A stretch of 64,000 bases of DNA from Seriola aureovittata (GCF_021018895.1 NC_079386.1:8010835-8074834); one strand, 5' to 3'; numbered from the stretch's first letter, positions 1-12,138 are shown. A program made the numbers and translations. The notes: a model not told the origin generated them from the letters alone.

Positions 1-956
1 CTTTCAAAACGAAAATATGGAGGCAAATTGAGTTTGAAACTTATTTCAAATTGGTGACTTTGGAAGATTAAATGCACCTTTTAATGTGGGTGTTTCAGAT
101 GATGAATGCATCAGTTTGTGTACAGCCATCTAAAGCTGTAATACACACAACAAAACACTCATTACAAATAAAGAATTAACTAGTGTTGGCATATAATATC
201 ACAAATTAATTAAGGCTTGTTTGCTATTGAAGCACTGTGACTAACTTTCTGTTGTAATACAGACACAGTAATGCACCTTTTGAGTCTGTTTAGTGCGTGT
301 TAAAGCTATTAGCAGGGACAGCCTTTAAGGATTGGATTATTTGATGATTATACTTATGATAAAGCATTGGACACCTGCAAATGAATAATGAAAATCCAGT
401 TTTGAGCTTTCAGTGAAGTCCCATACCGTACTGTACTTAACAGAGGCCGTCAGTCTGGGATGTCAGCACAAACAAAGGCGTGGCAGATATAGAGCACTTA
501 ACGAAAGTGATGACACACTTGATGAATTACGTCTTGTTTTCTGTGTGCTGTTTCTGTTACAATTTAGTGTTTGTTTGGTTTTTTTGGTAGCTTCACACCA
601 TTCCTTATGATGAAATGGACCATTTTCATGAAATAAGAGCTGTATAGGCGTTCAAACTAAGTAACAATATAATTAACTGTGGTTTACAACCTCTGTGACT
701 TCTTTGTTCTTGTGCGTTTGTGTGATAAGATGTGTTTTTCTTAACAGTGTGCTGAAATGGTGATAGAGGTCAAAAGAATCATTATGTGGTATAGTTACTT
801 TGTGTCCAGTCTTGATTTCATCAGTGTCAGCATTAATAACTGGGCTGAGAGCATTTGGAGTTGACTGTGTGTTGTCTGCTCATTTGATTGTGTTGTTGTT
901 AAGCAAGCTAAATCACAATCTGAGAAATTTCATCTGATCTTCATTATTCATTACAG
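1..956 (+). other. lgi2 intron (5' end outside window)
   Basis: AT-rich sequence without a supported exon. It ends in a clear acceptor (ttacag) before the LRR exon at 957. The open frame near 413 starts at GTG and shows no family resemblance. Confidence 0.7.
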
Positions 957-3814
957 GCTTTTGAATTCTAACTCGCTAACAACTATAAGGGATGATGCAT
1001 TCACAGGCCTTTCACATCTGGAGTACCTGTAAGTTCTGTTATTGTTTTGTTTTTTTTTTAATGCAAAAGACATTCATTGAATTACTATAATAATTACATA
1101 TATTGGATACACACACATGTGCACTATGAACTAATTATCTGTAGCTGGGTAAAACTGCACACTTTAATCCGACATAACATAGCAGTATACTAATAATGTT
1201 GTTATGGGCATGAGGTTATGTGGTTGGATGTTAGTCTTTCAGAGTGAATGAGACAGGAAAGTATAGACTGTACGCCCTCTAGTGGTTTTAGTTTTTTCTC
1301 CCCAGTACAAAATCTTCAGTCATTTGTCAACATCAAATTTATAGAAAACGTATTACAAATCTGTATCAGTACAACTACAGATGTATTTATTAGTTTGTTA
1401 CAATCCCCAAGCCTGATTGAAGTGAAATTGTTGTTTAAAGTTACTTGTCTAAAACTGCACAAAGCTCACCAGAATCAGTATAATTTTCATAAAAGTCTAA
1501 ATGTTTCTTCCTGAGACGTGAATGCCACAGGAAAGAAGGATGTGACTTGATCACTTTCTCTCTTCATTGACAGAAACAGGTGCTTATTGTGTTCAGTATG
1601 TGTGTGACTACTTGAGGCAACAAAAGATTAGTTACAAGCAACATTATTGAAGATTTATACTATAACTTATAACTTATAATATCCCAAGTGCATTATCAAT
1701 TATACACAATGAGTTCTTTGATGCTATAGATGTGATATACTCTAAACTGATCACAAAATTGACAGTATTTTCTTTTTATCTTCCACAGGTTCATTGAGAG
1801 TAATAAGATAGAGACTGCATCCAAATATGCCTTCAGAGGACTCAGGGATTTGACTCACTTGTATGTTTCAAATGATTGTAAATATAATACTTAATCTGCT
1901 TAAAGTGAATTTTAATATTGAGTAACTGTGACACATGCTAAATAGTTCGGTTTTATTAAGATTACAGCTATCAATGTTGAACATTATATACAGAAGAATG
2001 ATACAATTTTATTTTAGTTATTCAGATATTTAAATATTACTGTGACTTATTTATGTAAATCTTGTCTTCGCCCATTTACTTGACAAGGAATAATGATTAT
2101 CTTACATAGGTAGTTTTTGTTGTATTGATCTTTTGCTGCTGTTTCTAGGTCTTTGGCAAACAACAACATTAAAGCCTTGCCCAGGGACCTCTTCAATGAC
2201 CTAGACTCACTCATAGAGCTGTAAGTTTGTCTCTCAGTTCAGTGAGATCCATAGAGTAACGTCCTCTATTGTCTCGAGAATTGGTCCTGTGTCCAATGTA
2301 AAGTTTATTTCTCCTCCTTTTTATTCTTCTTCACTTTTACTTTGTTTCTCAGCAATGACATACAGTTCTCCCCTTATGCAGGGACCTGCGAGGCAATGCC
2401 TTTGAGTGTGACTGCCGTGCAAAGTGGCTGATGATGTGGCTGAAGAACACCAATGCCACAGTGTCGGATGTCATGTGTGTTGGACCAGAGGACCTGAAGG
2501 ACAAGCGGCTCAATGATATGACCAGCCTGCACAATGAGTGCATCTCAACGGGTGAGAAACACTTTGGCCAGCTGGCATTGTCTCTAGTGTCCAGTCTCTA
2601 ACTGGCATCAGTATCTGCCAACTAACCCTTCACTTACATGGTACGCAGTATATAGTCTACAGAAAGGGCAGAAGTGTTGGTTTCTCTGTTTATCCTTTTA
2701 ATGTGGCCAATTTTGGCTGGATGCCCTTTTCACAGATTTCGTCCTCCACCAGTCCGTGGCATCCGAGTCTCTGTCTGTTGACACATTCAGTTATAAGGAT
2801 GATGTCTATGTGGCTATTGCTGCTCCCAGCATAGAGAGCTGTATGGTTTTCCAGTGGGACCACATAGAAATGAACTTCAGGACTTATGATAATATCACAG
2901 GTATGTCAATGCCTTAACAAACTGTCTCAGAATACTCTGGTTGAGTTTTACACTCATGTTGTCAGTCTAATTTATTTCATTTTCACTGCCTTTTAGGTCA
3001 GTCCATTGTGGGGTGCAAGTCAGTTGTCATACAGAACCAAGTGTTTGTCATCGTGGCTCAGCTCTTCGGTGGTTCCCACATCTACAGGTTTGACGAGGAC
3101 CAAAGCAGGTTCAGCAAGTTCCAGGACATTGAGGTGTCCAAGATTTCCAAGCCAAACGACATAGAGGCTTTCCAGATTGGCTCTGACAGTTTTTTTGTGA
3201 TCGCTGACAGCTCGAAAGCAGGCCTGTCCACCCTCTACAAATGGAACGATAAGGGCTTTTATTCATACCAGTCGTTGCATGAGTGGTACCGCGACACAGA
3301 TGCAGAGTTCTTAGACTTGGATGGTAAGGCCCACCTTATCTTGGCAAGCCGCTCACAGGTGCCCGTGATCTACCAGTGGAGCCGGAACAACCAGAAGTTT
3401 GTCCTGCAGGGTGAGATCCCCAACATGGAGGATGTAGTAGCTGTGAAGCACTTCCGCATCAAGGGGGAGCTCTACCTGGCTATGACTCGCTATATTGGAG
3501 ACTCCAAAGTTCTGCATTGGGGTGCCAAACAGTTTGCAGAGATCCAGGCCTTACCGTCAAGAGGCTCCATGATTCTGCAGCCATTCTACTTCAAAGAACG
3601 TTACTACCTGGCCTTGGGAAGTGACTACACCTTCTCACAGATCTACCTGTGGGACGATGAGAACAAACTCTTTGACCGCTTCAAGGAGGTGTACATCCAG
3701 GCACCACGCTCCTTCACTGTGGTTTCCACTGACCGCAGGGACTTCATCTTTGCCTCTAGCTTCAAGGGAAACACACAGATCTTTGAGCACATCATCATCG
3801 ACTTGAGCTTGTGA
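957..3814 (+). CDS. lgi2: lgi2, leucine-rich glioma-inactivated 2 (3' part; 5' exons outside window)
   Basis: Secreted neuronal LRR/EPTP protein; LGI family members bind ADAM22/23-type receptors at synapses (family knowledge). Exons read from splice sites: 957-1028, 1789-1860 and 2149-2220 (each exactly 72 nt, one leucine-rich repeat each), 2382-2551 (170 nt, LRR C-terminal cap with the FECDCRAKW cysteine pattern), 2736-2900 and 2997-3814 (EPTP beta-propeller repeats). All junctions keep phase. The protein ends HIIIDLSL, which resembles LGI2 more than LGI1 or LGI3, and the KISKPNDIE and DSSKAGLST segments also fit LGI2. The neighbouring ccdc149 and dhx15 support the assignment by synteny. The signal peptide, LRR N-cap and at least one LRR exon must lie upstream of base 1. 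Whether this is the a or b teleost copy cannot be told here. Confidence 0.95.
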
Positions 3815-5390
3815 GGGTCTGTGCCTTATTGCCCCTCCAGCAATCGAACGTCTTCCACTAAAAAGATACATTTGTGAAGGGAAAAGGACGCACCAGAACA
3901 GAGTTTTTGAACTGGTAAATATCAATTCCTACATAGTTTTTTTTGTCACAAATAAGAGCTGGGCCAAGTAGTGTTGAGATCCTTTGAGTTTCTTAGGGTG
4001 TCTTAACTATTTCTCAATGGCCTATTACCTGTCCTCATGGCCTCTCAGACTTTCAGAAACACTCGCATTTCAGAGAGAATGAGGAGGAGCATGTTGGAAA
4101 TTGTACAAAGTAGCTGGTTATCCTCCTGAAAATCCAGCAGACATTCCTGAGGGTGGAAAAATTTAAACCTAATATGTTCAATTTGGATGTATAGATTTTT
4201 GTTTAATATCCCCTGTTAATAGTTTTATACACAAATCAATGAACCAGGACCTGAGAGAAAGATCATATTACAAGTTTTGTTTTGTTCTCATTTGGGGCAA
4301 CTGAGGTTGTAACAGTGTTGGTTGCCACTTACCTCATGTCCTCATGTCCTCTGATAATATACAGGATGTTGCCTTCTGGGTTCTGATGGACCCACAGTGC
4401 CTCCCTCTGGCCGTGATAAGGTATCACACCCCCTTGCTTTTTTCATACAGGGAATGTCTTGAAAGCACAAACCTTTAATTATAAGAGCTGAGATCACAGT
4501 CCTTAGAGTGTAGTTGTATAGTGGAAAATGGTACTGTAGGTGCTATAGATTATATTGCATACAGTAAAAAAATAGAAGTGGTTGTTTTAGGAGGTGAACT
4601 CTTCAGGACTGGATATAGCAAACACCTTTTTAGACAGCTGTATATGAATAGAAAAATTCCCAGTTAGATACCCTATTAGTTCAGAGGTACTTTAAGTGGC
4701 AAAGTAGATAGAAGCTCTTTTTATCCATTTAGTGGAAAGGGACCTGTGTTTAGGTGATGTCAGGGAAATGAAACCTACTTACATGTTTGAAAAAATAACT
4801 TGTTATTAGACTACTGACAGAAATTAACTTTTGTTTTAGGCTATCACGAAAAGAGGCTTCTCACAGCTGAAGTCAGTGGCCTCAAAATATAAACATTTGA
4901 TAGAGGACATAATTTGTCCAAAAATTAAGGAAACAAAATTTATGTAAATATATCCACTCAAGCTGAGAGACTTTTTCAATCTTTTTTTTCTTTGAAAATA
5001 CTGAATGTTGACTCACAAGCTATAAAATGTACATAAAACAAAGAAGGCAATGCCACCTCCTGTTTGTCACACATAAATCCAAATGGATCTTTGCACTTAC
5101 TTAAAAAAAAAAAAAAAAAATGTTACTGCAGCTTGCAAGAGCATGACATTCAAAAAAAGGGTGTTTGCCAAATTCTTTTTAAATGAACCTAACAAGCTCA
5201 GAAGTCTAAAAGTGCTTCTACTTATTAAATGCAAATTAAAAAAACAAAACATAATGGAATATGCAAGCTTTATAACATGCAGATTTTTTTCTATGATTTT
5301 GTTTTAAGCATATTGAATGTTATTCTCAAAATATACTGTAAGTTTAATTAGTTGTGTATCAAAATAAATGTGTAAAAATATGATTGTGAG
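3815..5390 (+). other. lgi2 3' UTR
   Basis: AT-rich non-coding sequence following the lgi2 stop. It contains A- and T-homopolymers and ends near an AATAAA signal. No exon-like open frame was found. The extent is inferred from the first convincing polyadenylation signal. Confidence 0.6.
5363..5368 (+). terminator. Polyadenylation signal AATAAA, probably lgi2
   Basis: Canonical AATAAA about 1.55 kb after the lgi2 stop, followed within 20-40 nt by a TG-rich stretch (gattgtgagatgtgtg) of the kind expected downstream of a cleavage site. Confidence 0.6.
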
Positions 5391-6429
5391 ATGTGTGTTA
5401 TCATTCATTGATCATTAGAATTTTGGAAACAATGTCAAAGTTAATTTTCTCCCCACGTTATTTTGGTGAAAGTATAATGTCAATTTACTTTTACTTCCTA
5501 AACAAAGGTCATTTTTGATCTTAAAGCTGCACCAATTTTTATATTAACAATTTGTCAAATGAGTTTATGTGAAATGGGTCTCTCATTATGAAAGTATCAA
5601 CTGGCTCTGCAGTTCGCCTCAGTTCTACTTTGTTATTTAGCACGTTAGCTCATAGTTTCAGTTTTACAGCCTGCGACTTCACTGTTCTGTTTACCACCAC
5701 CACGTCCACTTTCATAACTCCAGCTGCAGCAGGAGTTTTCAGCAAGACATCTCTGATAACCCATCATACGCTACCTGCCCAGCAACAATTATTATTAGTA
5801 ATAATAACCAGGTGCAATGATTACATCATGTGTCCCAATTACCCAGGTGAAATGAAATAAATCACATTGTCACAATCATTTCATGGAAAGAGGTAAAAAA
5901 TATTTTATTCCAACTTTATGAGCAACAGTGTATATATATATATAGACTTTGTATGTGAACCTTTATTATTGCACTATCCCTACATCATTTTTTTTCTTTT
6001 TAGTTTTAGTATAGCCTATATTTTGATAGATAATGTCCCTCATGTTATAAGTAAAATATTAACATTGCGTGTAAATACTGATTTATTTTTTGTTTTGTTT
6101 GTTTGTTTTTTTCCCCTAAAATGCAGTTAGCAAAACCTTTTTTCAGCTTCTCAGGCTACATACACTCTCAGCAACCTTTGCTGATACGGTAGGGAAGGTT
6201 GTAAGTCACCTGAGATGCAAAACTGAGGGCAGAAAAGCTTGCTCTGCTTGTTAAACTCATGGCTGTGAGCACATGTAAAAAATAAAAAAAAAAGAATAAA
6301 AGAGAACACACTAAGATGAGCATATTAACATTTTTATCGAGTCAGGTCTTCCTGCATTCAGACTATAGTGACGGGACACTCAGAGAACAGTGTGTGTGGT
6401 GACTTCAGGAAGAAAAGCAGGGGTGGGCC
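5391..6429. other. Intergenic lgi2 - copy A
   Basis: No gene seen. Around 5560-5860 the text looks like a degraded dispersed repeat (CCAGCTGCAGCAGGAG and TGATAACCCATCATACGCTACCTGC stretches separately), but I cannot assign a family. A short TA run lies near 5932-5944. The promoter of copy A should lie toward the right end. Confidence 0.5.
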
Positions 6430-6592
6430 CTCGCAGTCACTTCCTTCCTGTGTACAGAATATAGCCGCTTGCTGTAAACAGAGGGAGTGAGAAAGAGAAT
6501 GACAGAGGAAGAGAGATAGACAAATTCAGAAAAAGCACAGTATGTTTTAAAAGATATAATTCATAAAACAGGGGACACTCCACTCCGACAAG
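6430..6592 (+). other. Putative non-coding first exon of copy A
   Basis: A purine-rich stretch ends in a strong donor (acaag/gtaagt, exon end 6592) about 700 nt before the coding exon acceptor (cattccacag, 7282-7291). This mirrors copy B, which also has a donor upstream of a leaderless coding exon. The 5' boundary is a guess. Upstream CACTTCCTTCCTG (6437-6449) contains ETS/PU.1-type GGAA cores on the reverse strand, which would suit expression in immune cells, but this is inference. Confidence 0.45.
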
Positions 6593-7100
6593 GTAAGTTA
6601 AGTTCCCTACATTCCTCTAAAATTTACCTTAAAATTGAATTATAAAATAATCAGTTCTTATGGTTATTTGTGGTCATCATAATGACCAGAACAAACAGAA
6701 GATTTCATAGTTGCACCTACTTGTATCTTAGACTGTCCTGCCTTCAGATAATATTTCCCGCCAAAATTTCCCACAGCACCCGCTTCCACAGTTGGGCTTA
6801 AGGCATGGATTAGGTTATGGTTAGGTGTAGCACGAATAAGTGGTTAGGTTTAGGGATTTCGTCTGGTTAGGGTTGAGTGCAGTGGAAACACACTTCAACA
6901 CAACACCTGCCTGAATGAGGAAGTCCAAAGTCTCAACAGTGAGGGCAATGTGTGGCACATGTGAGCCATGTAGATGTTTTCTGATGTAAGTGTTGTAAGT
7001 TTTAAATTATGCACCTAAATACTATGATGGTCAATGGAAATCACGTTTAAGCTTCTCAAAGCAAAAGCAAAGCAAACCCTAAGCCTGAAGAATTACACTT

Positions 7101-7110
7101 GAAAATGAAA
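7101..7110 (+). promoter_or_regulatory. IRF-type half-site pair GAAAATGAAA in copy A intron 1
   Basis: Matches GAAANNGAAA, the core bound by interferon regulatory factors, about 200 nt before the coding exon. It lacks the trailing C of a full ISRE. In AT-rich DNA such a match is not rare, so this is weak support only. Confidence 0.25.
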
Positions 7111-7309
7111 TAGGCCTACTGTCGATTTCAGTCCTCTCTGTTTTTTTTAAATGCTATATGAAGCCACTGTAAACATAATGAACCTTTAAACTCAAATTCT
7201 AATGATAGGTTTTGGTTGTTTGTCTAAAGTTTAAAATTGTATCAGTTGTAACAATCAGTTGTAACAATAATATAATTTTGTCATTCCACAGATTATCTGA
7301 AGCAAAGAA

Positions 7310-10300
7310 ATGAATATTTTCACACAGTTACAAGTGACAATCCCACCAAGAGAGACACATCCTATAATACAATGTATAATCAACAAAAACCTCAAGAACC
7401 TCAAAAAATTACTGAAAGACGGTGACATTCATAAAGTCTTCCCATGCATTAAGTGCAATGATTATATCACCCCACTGATTGCTGCTGTTGTAAATCACAA
7501 GGAAGATATTTGCTCTTACCTTCTACAACAGGAAGTGGACCCAAATGCTGCTTCCCAAAATGGCTGGACACCTTTGCATTATGTCTCAATGTCTAGAGCA
7601 CCACCTATATTTGTCAGGAAACTACTTGAAGCAAAAGCTCATCCAAATGTATGCACTCTACAGCAATACACACCACTGCACACTGCTGCCATCAATGACA
7701 GGGAGGATGTTGTGAAAGAGCTCCTGTCTGCTGGTGCATTGGTAACAGTTTTACCTCCTCATCCTGAACATAGTAGTCACAATAAGAAAATAGTAAAGAT
7801 AATTCACAACTTGGCATCCAAGGGACATGAACTATGCTCCAAAATCAAATATTTTGTTGAAATGGACATTGCTGTGCGAGAGAAACCACATGAAGAAGTG
7901 TTCAGAACTTTTGACAGTCACATGTTGCGGGAGGATCCTCAGACCCATCTGACCATGATTGAAATACTTTTTACTGTAACTGGACAAGATCAGGAAAAAT
8001 ACCGCAAGGAAAGTATGAAATGGCTGAAGGACATTGAAAATGTGAACTCCTACATTAATGGGGCAGTGCGTCGCTTTCCAAACATTCTCCAGCAAAATGT
8101 GTGTCAGGCAATTGATACTTTACATGCAGTTTTCTGCACAATGAAGGAAATACCAAATGGGCAATCACTAGCTATAATCCCCCAACTACTGGAACTACTT
8201 TGCTCAAAAAAGAGACCTGATATTTGGCAAGCTGTTCAGCAAACACTATATGTGATAACACAGAAAACAAAAGGCACAAATGAATGGGATCGCAGTTTTA
8301 TTGAGAAGTTATACAACACAATTGCTCCCTTTGTGAAGGATCAATACTCCTCTGACATTAGAGTCTACACATATGGCATATATGCAAACTTGCTCTCAGT
8401 TGAACATGCTGTTAACATCTTTACAACAGTGGGGATAACTTCAGTGCCTGAGGACATACTGACATCTGCAGATATGAAAATGAATGACAAGCTGAAAGAA
8501 GCGCTCAGACGATTGAAAAATCATTTAAGCCATCCAGATGGGGAATGTGAGGATGGTACAGTCTCACCTGAAGCCAGGAAAAAGAAAAAGAAGAAGAAGA
8601 AAAAGAGGAAGAAGTCAGAAAAGACTGAAGACCCAAATGATGAAGTTTGCAGTGCTTCAATTGATCCAGCAGCAGTTCCTGTTGAGGAATCAACTTCAAA
8701 TGCAAAGCCGTTGCACTTAAATCCAACCAAATCACAAGTGACACAAGAATGGTCACCAGTCAGCAAGAGGTGGAGGGAGAAACTAGAGAAGCTTGTGAGC
8801 ATTGATGAAAGGAAACTCACCAGAATTAAGAGCATCATTTATGTAAATGATGCAGAATTGCGCATAGCAAAGGGAAGTGATGGTACTGAAGTCTTCTTGG
8901 GGCTGAGAGATGATGGCACTGAAGTTGCAATCAAGAGAATGTCTAAAAGCAACTATCAAGTTCTGAAGAATGAGGAAGGACTTCTACGACTTCCAGAGCT
9001 TGATCACCCTTTTATTGTACGATACATTGACTTTGCGGAGGATGAGAACTTTGGATATCTTTGTCTTCAACTCTGTGAATACACCTTGGAAGAATATATC
9101 AGAAAAACTCATGACAGTGAGCTGATAAAGAAACTTGTCAGGGAGGTTCTCGAAAGTTTAAGTGCACTTCATTGTCAAAATCCTCCAATTCTTCACCGGG
9201 ATCTCAAACCACAAAATGTTTTGATTGGTAAGACAAGTTAGAAATACACTGAAATGATGGAAATCAGTATCTGTAATTCCAAAAAAATGCAATAATATTT
9301 GAATTTTTAATAATCATGCATGTTTTTTTCTCAATGTTATTTTATCCTGCAGATGTTAAAGGAAAGGCCAGATTAGCCGACTTTGGCATAAGCAGACGTT
9401 TACTCAAAGGCCAAACGACTTTGCGCACAGCCAGCGCAGGAACAAAATGCTGGATGGCCAAGGAGACTTTAGCAGGAGAAGCCAACATACCATACAAGTC
9501 CAACACTGATATGCAGGTCAGTTTTTCAGCTACACAAACTTAATTGAGGACTTGGTGAGAAATACTTCCCTAACTGCTAATATGTTGTGTAAATTCTTAA
9601 GGTGGCGGGGATGCTGATTTATTATATCCTCTCGGGAGGACACCATCCGTTCGGTGATAAACCCTATGAGTATGAGTACAACATTCATGAAGGGAAGTAC
9701 ACTTTGGACCATGTTCAAGACATTGTGGCAAAGGATCTAATCGAGTGGATGATCCATGAAGAACCTAAGAGCAGACCTAAAGTGGAACAATGCTTGAGTC
9801 ATCCTTTCTTCTGGGCTTGTGAAAGGTGAGGAAGAAATTCTGATGGATTGATTCCAGTTAAGATTCTTGTCAAATTATTTTTTTCTTATTTTCTGTGAGA
9901 TGGTCCAGAAGCTCTACACTTACTAGACTGAATGGCACAAGATGTGATACAATCATGGTTCTCATACAATGTATCTTAACAATTGCTGATCTTAGCCCCA
10001 CTAACAGGTTGATGTTTTCAGTTTAGGGTGAAATGTAAGAATGTGTCCATCCCTATTTTGAGTAGTAACACTCAAATGCAGGTTGAAGCCTGTTATTCTA
10101 GCCTCATCCTGGCTACATCCCGCTGTCTCAATGATCAACAATTCTGTTTTTTACATGTCTTTATGGTCTCTATGTAGTGAAGTGTACAAATGGCATTAAT
10201 GGTGTTTCAGACACTTTTAGACACCAGGAGTAGAAGTCATGGTGTCAATTCTGAAAAAAGACTAAGAGTCTACAGGTATGTTAGCTGCTTTGTGAGTCTA

Positions 10301-12138
10301 TATTTAGTGGTGCGTTGAGCTAAATGCTAATGTCAGTAGGCTCACGTGACCAAAGTGAAAGTGCTGACATGCTGATGCGAATCAGGTATAATGTTTACCA
10401 CACTGTCTTAGTTTAGTGTGTTAACATTCTCATTTTTGCGAATTAGCACTAAACACTGAGGGTGATGGGAATTTCATCAATTTAGCAAGTTTTGAGTCCT
10501 GGACAAACTGATATATTGACCTGATGATGGAGCTAGAGTAGAAGTTATTGTAGTTCATCCTGTGAGGAACATGAATGTCTGCACCAAACTTGATGGCAAT
10601 CCATTCAATAGACATTTCACTCAAACCCACAAGTGTCACCTTCATCGTGGCACTAGAGGAAAAGCCAGAAGATTACCAAAATCATTACACTTCATCCTCC
10701 GTGAACCATGAATGTTTTCTGTACCTGTCCATCCAGGAGATGTTGAGATACAGCAGAATAAGTGAAAATTTGGACTTACTAGTTTCAGTGAAAGTTAGAA
10801 ATCTCAAACTGCTGCTGGCATTATAGAGGTCAAATCAAGGGAATTACCATCTATCTTCTAAAGTTGGATTTTCAATTATTAGCGATGTTATAACTGTCCT
10901 TGGGATTTTGAATGAAATTCTTCTACTCTTGAAAGTTTTTGTTCTCTTGAAACATAACCTGGAGGTTCTGGTTTCACTTCAGCTCTCTTCAAAGTGGAAC
11001 AGAGCTGCTGATGCTAGCCTAAACTATCTTAAACTATAGTATCAGCCAGGACCAACTCCTACAGAGTAGATGTGCCAGTCTTGAACTGGGTTTTTTTTTT
11101 CTAACATAACCTGTGACTCCACATAATATTGTAGTTAAAGCAGCTAATGAAATGCTTGTTGAATTTATAACACTTTTATAAGTCAGTAAAATCCATTCCT
11201 TAGACTCTTGCTCTTGTGTTTCACTCATGCACACCTCTTTGTGGAGAAATCTAAAGCATGCCAAGTCTGACGTGTGGTTAAGGCTGCTAAGCGACAATTG
11301 GACAACTGCTGTTTGGAAGAGGGGTGTAGCAAAAGACCAGTTTCCATCTCTAACATCATTTTTAAGTATGATATGACAATTTTTTAGGATTTGGTATTTT
11401 TCCATATTGACTAACTTTAACTTTTTTTTCAGGAGAGTCGATTACCTGCGAAAGATTGGTAACAGGACGGAGGTGGCAAACTATCGAAATGCTGACAAGG
11501 AACTGATTTGTTCACTGGAAAAATGTGCTGGGGAGAAATCTTTCAAACAGTGGAAAAATAAGGTGAATACAATATAAGTACTGTAACGTCTGTGTTCCTA
11601 AATACAACTTCAGGTTTGATTATTTTATGGTTTTCCAGTTTCCACCAGAGTTGGTTCAGAAGATGGACAGCAGGAAGAAACCCTATCATGAAAACACATT
11701 GGGATTACTTCGCTTCATACGAAACCTCCATGAGCATTAGTAAGTGAAACCAAAAAGTGATACAGGGCTAAAGCTAAAGTTATACACTTGGATTAGCTTG
11801 GGACTAAATGTTTCAGTGCCTCTCACAATCTTAACCAGTAAATTGAGTTTGCTCAATATTAAACATTAGTTTTTTCTAATTACTAAAATTGCCCTTTTCT
11901 TTGCAGTGCCAAGGATGCAGCCCAAGTTGATGTGATGACGATATTTCCTGATCTCTTTGGATGTGTTTTCACGTTTGCTAAAAATCATGGGTGGAATTCA
12001 GAGACTCCCCTGAGGGAAATGTTTCGTAGAGAAGATATCACCACCAGCTTTGTAAAGCTGTCCATAAGCCATAAGGAGCACCATGGTGTCCCAGTTCAAG
12101 AGTCTGATCCCACTGGAAGTTTGAAGATTCAAAAATGA
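7310..12138 (+). CDS. Ankyrin-kinase-KEN protein, RNase L/IRE1-like, copy A
   Basis: Coding exons: 7310-9227, 9353-9516, 9602-9825, 11433-11562, 11639-11739, 11907-12138; 2769 nt, predicted 922 residues. Order: ankyrin-like repeats about 15-150 (TPLIAAV and TPLH motifs), an unassigned helical region about 155-410, a basic linker with a lysine run at 423-435, a kinase about 505-765, and a KEN endoribonuclease about 769-880. The kinase retains VAIK Lys542, HRDLKPQN Asp631/Asn636 and DFG Asp649; its C-lobe ends HPFFW as in IRE1. The KEN domain has [11 protein letters not shown], whose Arg840, Asn841 and His845 match the nuclease signature of RNase L/IRE1. There is no signal peptide or membrane segment, so it is not the ER sensor IRE1 itself. 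Probable role: ligand-triggered, dimerising RNA cleavage in the cytosol (inferred from family). The activation segment reads GTKCW where GTxGW is usual. Confidence 0.9.
8576..8616 (+). repeat. Lysine-codon run (aag/aaa) in copy A
   Basis: Purine-only tract encoding a lysine/arginine run at residues about 423-435 between the helical region and the kinase. Copy B has only a short AKKKE at the same place. It probably grew by replication slippage, and it could act as a nuclear localisation or RNA-binding basic patch. Confidence 0.8.
9826..11432 (+). other. Copy A intron between kinase and KEN exons, enlarged by repeat
   Basis: 1607 nt, against 264 nt for the matching intron in copy B (17434-17697). 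It contains a dispersed repeat at about 10300-10775 and otherwise unassigned sequence. No additional exon in phase was seen. Confidence 0.7.
10300..10775 (+). repeat. Dispersed fish repeat, family 1, copy 1
   Basis: Begins around GAGCTAAATGCTAATGTCAG and contains CATGAATGTCTGCACCAAAC plus GGCAATCCATTCAATAGACA. The same order of blocks recurs at about 30958-31450 in ccdc149. I recall this kind of repeat as abundant in percomorph genomes; the family name and mechanism are not known to me. Confidence 0.75.

Noticed and set aside
3621..3925. Overlapping frames in the last lgi2 exon
   Set aside because: They are shadow frames of a strongly conserved EPTP coding exon.
5588..5860. 90-codon open frame
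   Set aside because: Composition and wording suggest a dispersed repeat. No splice context or protein family was recognised.
6800..6890. Telomere-like GGTTAG/TTAGG text
   Set aside because: Only degenerate scattered units are present, not a TTAGGG array. It is probably decayed repeat or chance.
8505..8838. Minus-strand open frames opposite the copy A linker
   Set aside because: They are shadows of the lysine-rich coding strand (poly-Phe/Ser).
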